The position numbers were made by a program, and so were the translations under genes. This document shows positions 56,747 through 64,000 of a stretch of DNA of 64,000 nt, piece after piece (the first letter of the stretch is position 1; every line of letters starts with the position of its first letter). Origin of the DNA: Evansella tamaricis (lineage in GTDB: Bacteria; Bacillota; Bacilli; Bacillales; Salisediminibacteriaceae); NCBI RefSeq assembly GCF_019042215.1, contig NZ_JAHQCS010000056.1:1-64000 (forward strand). The letters are read 5' to 3'. The notes under the pieces were generated by a model, which saw nothing but the letters and a program-made list of their open reading frames with translations, had not been told where the DNA came from and did no database searches.

Positions 56747-57586
56747 TTGGGAGAGATCGCATTTTATCAAGATAAATTTGTGGGAATTGACGAGAAGGTA
56801 GTTCCAATACAAGAGAGGGGTCACCAGTTTGGGGACGGAATATATGAAGTGGTCCGTGTATATGGTGGTGTACCGTTTTTACTTGATGAGCACCTTTTGC
56901 GCATGGAAAAAAGTGCAGACGCACTGGAAATGAAACTTCCATATACAACGGAAAAAATTAAGGAAATTATTCATGAGGCATTGAACCGATCTAATTACAC
57001 CGATGCAGATATTTATTTTCAGGTAACAAGGGGAATATCTGCACGGCAACATCATTATCCGGAAGTACCAACCGTTTTTTCCCTGACAGTTCGTCCAGCG
57101 AAGGCAATTGATGAAACAAAACGGCAGGAGGGCATCGGTGTTCTTCTTGTAGAAGATGTGCGCTGGCTCAATTGTTATATTAAGTCGTTGAATCTCCTTC
57201 CAAACGTCATGGCAAAGCAAAAGGCAATGGCGGGGGGCTATTATGAGGCCATATTTCAGCGTGATGGAATTGTTACAGAAGGATCCAGCAGCAACCTTTT
57301 TGTGGTGAAGGATGGACAACTGTTTACACACCCTGCAACAAACCGGATTTTGCACGGAATCACTCGGGCAAAAGTACTGGAGTTGGCAGCAAAACTGGAT
57401 ATACCTGTTCAGGAACAGGAGTTTGATATCAACTTCCTTCATCAAGGGGACGAAGCGTTCATCACTAGTACAAGTGCAGAAGTTCTGCCGATTCGAGAAA
57501 TCGGGGAGTTAGAATTGCCGAGAACTCGGCCAATTACCGATCGCTTAGCGGAGGCTTTTAAAGATTTGTATAAAGTAAAGAATTAA
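56747..57586 (+). CDS. dat: D-amino-acid aminotransferase
   Basis: A 279-residue fold-type IV PLP enzyme that interconverts D-alanine and D-glutamate with their 2-oxo acids. The N-terminal GHQFGDGIYEVVRVYGG, the PLP lysine in YIKSLNLLPNVMAKQ (about residue 146) and the TEGSSSNLFVV and STSAEVLPI loops match Dat. It starts with TTG behind GGGAGGAAT. It adds a second route to D-glutamate besides racE in this window. Probably cotranscribed with the DmpA-type gene. Confidence 0.92.
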   Translation: MGEIAFYQDKFVGIDEKVVPIQERGHQFGDGIYEVVRVYGGVPFLLDEHLLRMEKSADALEMKLPYTTEKIKEIIHEALNRSNYTDADIYFQVTRGISARQHHYPEVPTVFSLTVRPAKAIDETKRQEGIGVLLVEDVRWLNCYIKSLNLLPNVMAKQKAMAGGYYEAIFQRDGIVTEGSSSNLFVVKDGQLFTHPATNRILHGITRAKVLELAAKLDIPVQEQEFDINFLHQGDEAFITSTSAEVLPIREIGELELPRTRPITDRLAEAFKDLYKVKN

Positions 57587-57605
57587 CACTTTGATTCAAT
57601 GAATA

Positions 57606-57634
57606 AGGCATGATTCCACATCATGCTTTTTTTA
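57606..57634 (+). terminator. Terminator after dat
   Basis: GGCATGA / TCATGC with a T run. Confidence 0.75.
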
Positions 57635-57654
57635 GTATATAAGAAATAGTTTAT

Positions 57655-57739
57655 GTCTAACTTCATCGCCTACTCGCTGCGGGGCACTTCGGAAGTGACA
57701 ACTGAAGTCAAAGAACGGACTTCTGTTGTCATTCCTCCA
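57655..57739. repeat. R2 repeat module, tandem copy 1
   Basis: 85 bases from GTCTAACTTCATCGCCTACT to TTGTCATTCCTCCA, including the palindrome CACTTCGGAAGTG. It is repeated at 57779 with only two or three differences; between them lies the closing module CCCTACGCTCGTGAGCAAGG. Confidence 0.85.
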
Positions 57740-57778
57740 CTGCCCTACGCTCGTGAGCAAGGCTATTACGTTTTTCTT

Positions 57779-57863
57779 GTCTAACGTCATCGCCTACTCG
57801 CTGCGGGGCACTTCGGAAGTGACAACTGAAGTCAAAGAACAGACTTCTGTTGTCATTCCTCCA
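57779..57863. repeat. R2 repeat module, tandem copy 2
   Basis: Near-identical to 57655-57739 at a 124-base offset, so this is a recent tandem duplication of one R2 unit. Confidence 0.85.
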
Positions 57864-57936
57864 TTATCCTCCTAAGTTCTTTTACAGCCTCTTTTGAAGG
57901 TTTTAATACAATTACGCTTCATTAAAATTGTGTCAG

Positions 57937-58329
57937 TCAGTCTAAAAACCTCTGTCTGATTTCTGGGGTAGGAATCATACAGTCCTCTTTTTTTCCAAAC
58001 CATCGGTAACGGTTTTTCGCCACAATGCTATAAAAAATATTTCGAATTGGTGGGGGAATCACAACTAATGGGAAAAGGAGTTTCCATCCCCCCCGTAACT
58101 CTTTAGCCACATGAAGTGCCGCAGAGGATTTTACATAGTACTTCTCATTTTTTATCAAGATAAAACTGTCCATCGTTGAGTTTATATTATACCGTTTCAA
58201 AAGTTTTTGTCCCTCAGTACTCTGTAGAGACGCGAATTGAAAGATGCCCTCTGGATCCCGTTTAATAATAAACTGAACACTCGTGGTGCATAAATTACAT
58301 ACACCGTCAAACAAAATAATTTCACTCAT
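57937..58329 (-). CDS. DCC-family thiol-disulfide oxidoreductase-like protein (DUF393)
   Basis: A 130-residue protein beginning ILFDGVCNLCTTSVQFIIKR, the DxxCxxC signature of the DCC family, which is distantly thioredoxin-like. Later FQFASLQSTEGQKLL, SAALHVAKELRGGWKLLFPL and NRYRWFGKKEDC follow the family pattern. A redox role is suggested but not proven. It is transcribed away from the sigma-factor gene. Confidence 0.88.
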   Translation of the reverse strand: MSEIILFDGVCNLCTTSVQFIIKRDPEGIFQFASLQSTEGQKLLKRYNINSTMDSFILIKNEKYYVKSSAALHVAKELRGGWKLLFPLVVIPPPIRNIFYSIVAKNRYRWFGKKEDCMIPTPEIRQRFLD

Positions 58330-58414
58330 AGCAATTCCTTGCCCCCGTTCCTACTATATCCATTAAGTGTGCCTTATTTCTAGTATAATAAATTCGTGTA
58401 CAAATGAAAAAATA

Positions 58415-58440
58415 ATGTAACTTTTCTTTAACATCTGCGT
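58415..58440 (+). promoter_or_regulatory. ECF-type promoter of the sigma-factor operon
   Basis: TGTAAC, 16 bases, CGTG is close to the ECF pattern TGAAAC-16-CGTV and lies 24 bases before the sigma-factor ATG. ECF sigma genes usually transcribe themselves from such sites. Confidence 0.55.
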
Positions 58441-58463
58441 GGTTACAGTGAAAGGGGGTTCCG

Positions 58464-58991
58464 ATGGGAAGAGAGAAGGATTTAGAAGAGATCTACTCGC
58501 TCTACTTAAACGATTTATACCGTTACATATTTTCATTGTGTAAAAACAAGCATTTGTCTGAAGATATTGTCCAAGAAACTTTCTATCGGGCCTATATTTA
58601 TTTAGAAAGTTATCGAGGTGAAAAAATTAAACCATGGTTGTTTAAAGTAGCTTATCATACTTTTATCGATTGGATGCGAAAGGAGAAAAAATTAAAGCAT
58701 TATGATTCGATTGTAATGGAAAATGCCATAGATGATCAAAACCAAGTGAAAAGTGCAGAACAGGAGTTTTTCATAAAAAAAGATATTGAGAACTGGTTTC
58801 AAGGACTTGAAACGTTAACGGTTACAAAACGAAACGCCTTATTGTTACGGGTTTACTTTCACTTTTCTTATCAGGAAATAGCAGATCTCATGGATATATC
58901 CCTCGCAAAAACGAAAGTGACAATTTATCGCGGGAGAAAGGAAATAAAACAATGGCTGGAAAAGGAATCAAAAAAAAGGAGAGAAGAATAG
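58464..58991 (+). CDS. ECF-family RNA polymerase sigma factor
   Basis: A 175-residue sigma-70 factor with only regions 2 and 4. Region 2 includes LYLNDLYRYIFSLCKNKHLS, EDIVQETFYRAYIYLESYRG and KPWLFKVAYHTFIDWMRKEK; region 4 is LTVTKRNALLLRVYFHFSYQ and EIADLMDISLAKTKVTIYRG. The anti-sigma gene starts at the base after its stop. It looks like the SigM/SigV/SigW type, but the exact group is not clear. AAAGGGGG ribosome site. Confidence 0.93.
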   Translation: MGREKDLEEIYSLYLNDLYRYIFSLCKNKHLSEDIVQETFYRAYIYLESYRGEKIKPWLFKVAYHTFIDWMRKEKKLKHYDSIVMENAIDDQNQVKSAEQEFFIKKDIENWFQGLETLTVTKRNALLLRVYFHFSYQEIADLMDISLAKTKVTIYRGRKEIKQWLEKESKKRREE

Positions 58992-60251
58992 ATGGATTGT
59001 AAAGAAGTAAAGGAAAAATGGGCTAATTACTTTATGGGGAATATGTCCACAGAAGAGCAGCTAAAGATTGAAAAACACATTCAGTCGTGTCCGGTCTGTC
59101 AAGAATGGTCTAAGGAAGATTTATACGATGAGGATGAAGAAGCAAAACTGTTTTTTTCAAATGAGGAAGTGAGAATAGGCGCTGAAGAGAGTAAGGGAGA
59201 TAGATTATTTCAAGAAGATGAAATTCCCATTGATAAGCAAAAAAAAATGTTATGGAAAGCCAAGTGGAAGCACCGGTTATCCAATGCACTTACATTAATC
59301 TCCCTATTAATTATTGGTTCAATCATCAGTGGTATTTTAACTTCACTTTATTACGGTGTCGGTGGAGAAACGAGTAAAATGCAGACAGGGTCCGAAATCG
59401 TCAGTGTTGCAACGCAAATGACAATGCCCAATGTTTATGTAGGGGGAGGAGGGATGAATTCCGGGTTTTACTTTAATGTGAATATGGATTACAGTATTCA
59501 TAAAACATTAGGGCAGCAGGAGAAAACAATTGGACAAGTAGAAGGGAGACTATTGTTTAATTTTTTATCAGTAAACAGAGAGTGGAATGAAGGACAATAC
59601 GATGTTATGCTCCACTTTATTCATCCTGGATATTATGAATCGCAGCCTGACACAGAGAAAACTTTTTTACAAGAACTTACAGATGAAACATGGGAGGCTT
59701 TATCAATTCTCCCGGAAGGTACTGTATCTGAGATGGCAATTTCTTTTGATAGTCTTTATGAAATCGATGATGTGTATCCCATATTAGATGGTTATGACCT
59801 GAACATTGCCTGGTACGGAATTGATACGGGAGTGGAGGATCAAGTCAAGGCAGAATATGCATCTCCATATTTAAGTGCTAATAGTGGAATACTCGGGTTT
59901 CATGAGCGTGGAGTTTTTGAATTAATGCCAGGAAATTCTCTCTCGTTAGAAACACGCGGTGATGGGGATGTAAGGGCAGAAGCCTTTCAAAACGGTCTTC
60001 GTTTCTTATCTGAAAATGAAAAACAGGTTACACGGTATCTATGGAGTATTAACAGCATTGGTGCCACATTGTCAGAAAGATACCAATTTATTCAGGAAAA
60101 TGGTGTGAAAACATACGGAGTGGTTGTTACAGGACCAACCAAGGAGTTGTTACGACTACAGGAGGTGGAAGAAATCCAGTTTGCCACATTGGGAGAAGTA
60201 GATTTATGGAACTGGTATCGAAAAGGTGCTGGGGGAACAATCTATAATTAA
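58992..60251 (+). CDS. Membrane anti-sigma factor with zinc-binding domain
   Basis: A 419-residue partner of the sigma factor. The N-terminal anti-sigma zinc motif HIQSCPVC (His29, Cys33, Cys36) is followed by one membrane span (about residues 98-121) and a large extracytoplasmic domain of some 295 residues, with VEGRLLFNFLSVNREWNEGQ, WEALSILPEGTVSEMAISFD and LWSINSIGATLSERYQF, in the style of the Sigma_reg_N/Sigma_reg_C regulators (as in YhdL). Release of the sigma factor probably follows cleavage of this protein on a cell-envelope signal. Start abuts the sigma stop. Confidence 0.88.
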   Translation: MDCKEVKEKWANYFMGNMSTEEQLKIEKHIQSCPVCQEWSKEDLYDEDEEAKLFFSNEEVRIGAEESKGDRLFQEDEIPIDKQKKMLWKAKWKHRLSNALTLISLLIIGSIISGILTSLYYGVGGETSKMQTGSEIVSVATQMTMPNVYVGGGGMNSGFYFNVNMDYSIHKTLGQQEKTIGQVEGRLLFNFLSVNREWNEGQYDVMLHFIHPGYYESQPDTEKTFLQELTDETWEALSILPEGTVSEMAISFDSLYEIDDVYPILDGYDLNIAWYGIDTGVEDQVKAEYASPYLSANSGILGFHERGVFELMPGNSLSLETRGDGDVRAEAFQNGLRFLSENEKQVTRYLWSINSIGATLSERYQFIQENGVKTYGVVVTGPTKELLRLQEVEEIQFATLGEVDLWNWYRKGAGGTIYN

Positions 60252-60364
60252 CTATTTCCTTTCCGTTCTAACAGTAATCAACTGGAGTGTAGGTGTTTCA
60301 GCGGAAGCTAGATTTTTGTCTTGAGTCTGGAACACCTTGTTGTCTTTTAAAATATTGCTGGAAT

Positions 60365-60391
60365 TGAAACTTCATACGGTCGTGTTCCGTA
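60365..60391 (+). promoter_or_regulatory. SigW-like promoter of the PspA-NfeD-flotillin genes
   Basis: TGAAAC, 17 bases, CGTA, about 125 bases before the PspA-like gene. SigW promoters are TGAAAC-16-CGTA and SigW drives yuaFGI in B. subtilis. The segment also forms a small dyad (ACGG...CCGT), which slightly weakens the reading. The rest of the 60252-60516 gap has no gene. Confidence 0.45.
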
Positions 60392-60516
60392 GAAGTAAAA
60401 GAGAAACATAAAGAATGATAAGATAATGGTAATAGGTTAACAGATTGGCATTTCCGTGTTACTATTTAGTCGTAAATACATATCAAAAAATGTCCTTTTT
60501 TGGAGGGTGGTGACGT

Positions 60517-61074
60517 GTGTTCGCATTTTTCAGACGGCTCAAATCAGCAGTTAGCTCCATACATACGATGATGGAAAAAGGGGAAGAACCGGAGGATATG
60601 CTGAATCAGTATGTTCTGGAACTGGAGCAGGAAGTTAAAGATGGAGAACTGGCCATGTCAAAGATGATTGCAGAGGAAAAACTGCTCTTAAAAAGGCTGA
60701 AAGAGATTCGTGAAAAAATTGAGAAACGGAATCATCAAGTGATCGAATCTATCGAGACTGGGAAAGAGGATTTTGCAAGGCGTGTACTTGAAGATAAGTT
60801 ACAGTTAGAAAGGGAATATAAACAATTGGAGCTATTAAAAGACTACATGGAGAAACAGAGTAAGGAAGGGAAAGAGAAACTAAACGAACTAAAGTTTGAT
60901 TATCAAGAAATGAAAATAAAGCGTGATATGTTAAACGGAAAAACAGGTGTTGCAAATGCCCGTGCAGAAATAAAACATTCCACCTTAACAAACTATTCTG
61001 ATATCGGAAGTGAATTGGATAGGGAAATTGAGAAAGTGAAAGCCACCATAAAGAAAAAAAGTGAGCGGGGATAA
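60517..61074 (+). CDS. PspA/IM30-like coiled-coil protein
   Basis: A 185-residue helical protein: FRRLKSAVSSIHTMMEKGEE, PEDMLNQYVLELEQEVKDGE and MIAEEKLLLKRLKEIREKIE follow the PspA start pattern (short amphipathic helix, then long coiled coil). It is shorter than PspA/LiaH (about 220-230 residues), lacking part of the C-terminal helices. PspA proteins bind and protect the stressed membrane. Starts with GTG after GGAGGGTGG. The NfeD-like gene follows after two bases, so they form an operon with the flotillin. Confidence 0.8.
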   Translation: MFAFFRRLKSAVSSIHTMMEKGEEPEDMLNQYVLELEQEVKDGELAMSKMIAEEKLLLKRLKEIREKIEKRNHQVIESIETGKEDFARRVLEDKLQLEREYKQLELLKDYMEKQSKEGKEKLNELKFDYQEMKIKRDMLNGKTGVANARAEIKHSTLTNYSDIGSELDREIEKVKATIKKKSERG

Positions 61075-61076
61075 CA

Positions 61077-61610
61077 ATGGAATTATTTGGTTATACATTA
61101 GAAACAATTTATTTATTCGGTTTTATTGCTGGTGGAGTATTAACATTAATCTATATTTTATTTGGTGATATTGTCGAAGGGCTGTTTGAAGCACTTTCAG
61201 AAGGTCCTTTTAATCCCACCCTTATCTTTTCATTTATTACGTTTTTCAGTTCCTTAGGTTATATATTAGAACGATTCTCTTCGATGAACAGTCTTATTAT
61301 TATAATTATTTCCTTATTAGTAGCAGTCCTCTTAGTAACTTTATTAAATGTATTTGTCCTTCTGCCCCTTTCACGTGCGGAAGCTACGATGGCTTTTTCT
61401 GATGCTGACCTGAAAGGGCGGATTGGTACGGTCATTACTTCCATTCCGGAGAATGGTTTTGGCGAGGTCATGATACAGGGAAAAAGCGGGAACATTGCAA
61501 GATCCGCTGTTAGTTTTGATGATGTTCCAATTCCAAACGGGGAACAGGTTCTTGTGATTAAAGTGGAAGACAGCGTTCTTCATGTTTCGATCCATGAAAA
61601 ATTAGATTGA
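61077..61610 (+). CDS. yuaF: NfeD-like membrane protein (YuaF)
   Basis: A 177-residue protein with about three membrane segments in residues 1-100 (LETIYLFGFIAGGVLTLIYI, SLIIIIISLLVAVLLVTLLN) and a C-terminal OB-fold domain of the NfeD type (DADLKGRIGTVITSIPENGF, GEVMIQGKSGNIARSAVSFD). In B. subtilis YuaF is encoded with flotillin FloT and affects membrane order. ATG two bases after the PspA-like gene. Confidence 0.9.
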   Translation: MELFGYTLETIYLFGFIAGGVLTLIYILFGDIVEGLFEALSEGPFNPTLIFSFITFFSSLGYILERFSSMNSLIIIIISLLVAVLLVTLLNVFVLLPLSRAEATMAFSDADLKGRIGTVITSIPENGFGEVMIQGKSGNIARSAVSFDDVPIPNGEQVLVIKVEDSVLHVSIHEKLD

Positions 61611-61656
61611 AACAATTTCCAAGGAAATATAAACAGTTGATTTTTATCAAAGCTAT

Positions 61657-61687
61657 TAGAGCTTGGGAAAATCCCTAAGCTTTTTAA
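61657..61687 (+). terminator. Hairpin between yuaF and floT
   Basis: AGCTT-GGGA / TCCC-TAAGCT with a T run (61681-61685). It may cause partial termination, or floT may have its own promoter in the 61688-61816 interval. Confidence 0.6.
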
Positions 61688-61740
61688 TAAAAAGACAGTG
61701 ATAGTATTGTTTTTGAAGCTGTGAACTTCTCTTGTAAAAT

Positions 61741-61777
61741 CAGTTTCGTAAAATCAACATTACTATTTCACAGAGCC
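61741..61777. repeat. Decayed right end of MITE-like repeat
   Basis: TTTCGTAAAATCAACATTAC then TTTCACAGAGCC resembles TTTCGCAAAAATCAACATTG and TAACAGAGCC at 8224-8258. Confidence 0.5.
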
Positions 61778-61816
61778 AAAAAAACAGAAAGTGGCTAATG
61801 CCAAAGGAGGAGAAAC

Positions 61817-63379
61817 ATGTTATTAGGTTTAGATCCAACAATTGGAATTATTATTGGCATCGTAGTAGTTTTAGTACTGGCACTTATCGGAGTTTTTGTA
61901 TCTAAGTACCAAACTGCAGGTCCAGATGAAGCATTAATCGTAACAGGTAGTTATCTTGGGGGAAAAAATGTAAACATCGACGAATCGGGAAATAGAATTA
62001 AGATTGTCCGCGGGGGCGGTACGTTTGTTTTACCAGTTTTCCAACAGGCAGAAAAACTCAGTCTCTTGTCAAGTAAAATTGATGTTTCCACTCCAGAGGT
62101 TTATACGGAACAAGGGGTTCCAGTTATGGCAGATGGAACGGCAATCATTAAAATTGGCGGCTCCATTGGAGAAATAGCCACAGCAGCTGAACAATTTTTA
62201 GGGAAATCCAAGCAAGATCGTGAAAACGAAGCGAAGGAAGTACTAGAAGGTCACTTACGATCTATCCTAGGTTCATTAACCGTTGAAGAAATCTATAAAA
62301 ACAGGGAGAAGTTTTCTCAAGAAGTGCAGCGGGTAGCTTCTCAGGACTTAGCGAAAATGGGACTACTTATCGTATCCTTTACGATTAAAGATGTTCGAGA
62401 TAAGAATGGCTATTTAGACTCTTTAGGTAAACCGAGAATTGCACAAGTGAAGCGTGACGCTGACATTGCAACTGCCGAGGCGGATAAAGAAACACGTATA
62501 AAGCGTGCGGAAGCATCTAAAGATGCAAAACGGGCTGAGTTAGAGCGAGCAACAGAAATTGCCGAAGCGGAAAAAGTAAATCAATTGAAGGTTGCTGAAT
62601 TCCGAAGAGAGCAAGATGAAGCGAAAGCTCGCGCTGACCAGGCATATCATTTAGCCGAAGCAAGGTCAAAGCAAGAGGTTACAGAACAACAAATGCAAGT
62701 TCAAATTATTGAACGTCAAAAGCAAATTGAGTTAGAAGAAAAAGAGATTCTACGTCGTGAAAAGCAATATGATTCGGAAGTTAAGAAAAAAGCGGACGCT
62801 GACCGTTATGCAGTGGAACAAGCTGCAGAAGCAGAAAAGCGTAAGCAATTTGCAGAAGCCGACGCGAAGCAATACAGTGTGGAAGCTATGGCAAAAGCAG
62901 AAGCGGAGAAAGTCCGCATCGATGGTCTTGCAGCTGCGGAAGCGGCTAGAGCACAAGGGGAATCGGAAGCTGATATTATTCGTCTGAAAGGTCTTGCGGA
63001 AGCGGAAGCGAAGCAAAAAATCGCAGAGGCCTTCGAACAATATGGACAAGCTGCAATCCTCGATATGATCTTGAAAATGCTACCTTCCTATGCGAAAGAA
63101 GTGGCTAGCCCATTATCAAACATTGAAAAAATCACTGTTGTGGATACTGGTTCAAGTGGGGAAAAAGGTGGAGCAAATAAAGTTACAGGATACGCAACAA
63201 ACTTAATGGCAACGTTACAGGAATCACTGAAAGCATCTTCTGGTATTGACGTAAAGGACCTCATTGAAAACTTCGCAGGTAAAGGGAACGAGAAGTTAAA
63301 CCTGGATGAATTAACAGGTGATGGTTCGGGAAAAAAATCAGTGGATGTAGGTAGTGGAGATTCTCAAACAAAAGAGTGA
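61817..63379 (+). CDS. floT: Flotillin-like SPFH protein FloT
   Basis: A 520-residue membrane scaffold. Residues 8-30 are a hydrophobic hairpin (IGIIIGIVVVLVLALIGVFV); the SPFH/band-7 domain runs to about 220; a long coiled coil rich in E-A repeats (AEADKETRIKRAEASKDAKR, KAEAEKVRIDGLAAAEAARA) leads to oligomerisation, followed by a C-terminal tail with glycine/serine. B. subtilis FloT (YuaG) organises fluid membrane domains and follows yuaF. Ribosome site AAAGGAGGAG. Confidence 0.95.
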   Translation: MLLGLDPTIGIIIGIVVVLVLALIGVFVSKYQTAGPDEALIVTGSYLGGKNVNIDESGNRIKIVRGGGTFVLPVFQQAEKLSLLSSKIDVSTPEVYTEQGVPVMADGTAIIKIGGSIGEIATAAEQFLGKSKQDRENEAKEVLEGHLRSILGSLTVEEIYKNREKFSQEVQRVASQDLAKMGLLIVSFTIKDVRDKNGYLDSLGKPRIAQVKRDADIATAEADKETRIKRAEASKDAKRAELERATEIAEAEKVNQLKVAEFRREQDEAKARADQAYHLAEARSKQEVTEQQMQVQIIERQKQIELEEKEILRREKQYDSEVKKKADADRYAVEQAAEAEKRKQFAEADAKQYSVEAMAKAEAEKVRIDGLAAAEAARAQGESEADIIRLKGLAEAEAKQKIAEAFEQYGQAAILDMILKMLPSYAKEVASPLSNIEKITVVDTGSSGEKGGANKVTGYATNLMATLQESLKASSGIDVKDLIENFAGKGNEKLNLDELTGDGSGKKSVDVGSGDSQTKE

Positions 63380-63454
63380 TAAAAATTAATTTTTTGTAAA
63401 TTGATATGACTTTGCAACAAAATTAGCAGCGACTCTTAATAGATCAAGCAAAAG

Positions 63455-63493
63455 AAAACGTATGGTCCAATTCCTAGGACCATACGTTTTTTT
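63455..63493 (+). terminator. Terminator after floT
   Basis: Perfect 14-base stem AAAACGTATGGTCC / GGACCATACGTTTT with T run. Confidence 0.93.
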
Positions 63494-63503
63494 TAGTCTA
63501 AAA

Positions 63504-63618
63504 TCGGGCAAGCCACAGGACGTGGCGCTTTCCCAACGGGCGGATATAGTCCGGAGCGATGCTTGTAGAAAAAGAGGTAATGTCCTACGCTCGTGTTCAT
63601 AGGCGATTGCGCTTTTCG
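63504..63618. repeat. R2 modular repeat after floT terminator
   Basis: TCGGGCAAGC, CGGAGCGATGCTTGTAGAAA and GTCCTACGCTCGTGTTCATA correspond to the outer and inner modules of the copy at 31511, with the central palindrome module missing. Confidence 0.75.
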
Positions 63619-63651
63619 TATTAGAAACAGGGGGGCTAATATTAAAATACG

Positions 63652-63666
63652 TCCTAGGTCTTAGGA
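63652..63666. promoter_or_regulatory. Dyad upstream of last gene
   Basis: TCCTA-GGTCT-TAGGA is a perfect 5-5-5 inverted repeat 80 bases before the LiaI-like gene. A role as a LiaR-type response-regulator site is possible but unproven. Confidence 0.35.
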
Positions 63667-63745
63667 AAGATATATCTCGGGATCATTATCGAAAAATGGC
63701 AAATAACTTAAGATTAAGACAGAAAAGAAACAAGGAGGAAAAAAA

Positions 63746-64000
63746 ATGAAAAAATTTATCTGGTTTTTACTAGCGCTAATTGCATTGTTTATAATACTGG
63801 CTAATCTTGGTCCAATGGTAATGTTAGGGTTTTCGGTGTTCTTGCTCTACTTGATCTTCAAACAATTTATTAAAACAGAATCCACGGTTGCGAAGGTGCT
63901 TTGGGTCATCCTGGGATTGTTCATCCTTGGTGTTGCAGTTTCAAATATCTATGCCGTAATTGGAATAGCTGCTCTTTACTTCCTTTATTTTATCTATAAA
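63746..64000 (+). CDS. LiaI-like small membrane protein (cut by window end)
   Basis: The 85 residues seen are nearly all hydrophobic, in three or four spans (FIWFLLALIALFIILANLGP, VMLGFSVFLLYLIFKQFIK, VLWVILGLFILGVAVSNIYA, VIGIAALYFLYFIYK). The pattern FKQFIKTESTVAKVLW with flanking spans matches a LiaI-type family often encoded beside pspA/liaH genes in Bacillaceae. The ribosome site is AAGGAGGAA. The 3-prime end is outside the window. Confidence 0.7.
   Translation, partial: MKKFIWFLLALIALFIILANLGPMVMLGFSVFLLYLIFKQFIKTESTVAKVLWVILGLFILGVAVSNIYAVIGIAALYFLYFIYK

Overview
The window is the core chromosome of a low-GC, endospore-forming member of the Bacillaceae. Gene order closely follows the Bacillus subtilis block lcfA-fadR-fadB-etfBA-trxA-uvrC-lysC-yslB-sdhCAB-ysmA-gerE-racE-gerM-rph-ysnAB-ysoA-tig-clpX-lonB-lonA-engB-hemAXCDBL-spoVID-ysxE-valS. 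Strong Shine-Dalgarno sites, frequent TTG/GTG starts, acidic proteins and repeats of a bacilli type suggest an Oceanobacillus/Virgibacillus-like organism; that genus-level placement is inference.

Layout. 0-8 kb: fatty-acid degradation (two tandem acyl-CoA ligases, each behind a CcpA cre-like site; a FadR repressor with a palindromic operator in its own promoter region; enoyl-CoA hydratase; the two electron-transfer flavoprotein subunits). 8-13 kb: a MITE-like repeat, thioredoxin, UvrC, a lysine riboswitch, aspartokinase II with an internal start for its beta subunit, and YslB. 13-19 kb: a Ktr/Trk potassium channel subunit, succinate dehydrogenase, an acyl-CoA thioesterase behind a second FadR operator, and GerE behind a sigma-K-like promoter. 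19-24 kb: GlcT, its RNA antiterminator and terminator, ptsHI directly behind them (no ptsG), a MarR regulator and glutamate racemase. 24-31 kb: GerM, RNase PH, dITPase, a phosphoesterase, tRNA-Gly and tRNA-Arg with a truncated duplicate of tRNA-Gly, an unknown protein, YsoA and trigger factor. 32-41 kb: ClpX, LonB, LonA, EngB and an amino-acid ABC importer. 41-48 kb: a LiaI-like membrane protein and the heme operon hemAXCDBL. 48-57 kb: spoVID, an unknown gene, ysxE, T-box-controlled valS, a DmpA-type aminopeptidase and D-amino-acid aminotransferase. 58-64 kb: a cell-envelope stress region with an ECF sigma/anti-sigma pair, then PspA-like, NfeD-like, flotillin and LiaI-like genes.

How it works together. 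FadR and CcpA sites tie lipid breakdown to acyl-CoA and sugar status; the ETF subunits pass beta-oxidation electrons to the respiratory chain, which the sdh operon also feeds. Two transposon-like repeat families (a MITE with terminal inverted repeats, and a modular repeat found mostly just downstream of terminators) explain most remaining intergenic DNA. No prophage, CRISPR array, IS transposase or biosynthetic cluster was seen. The most interesting parts are regulatory: a FadR box on a thioesterase, GlcT control of ptsHI without ptsG, and the stress region at the right end.
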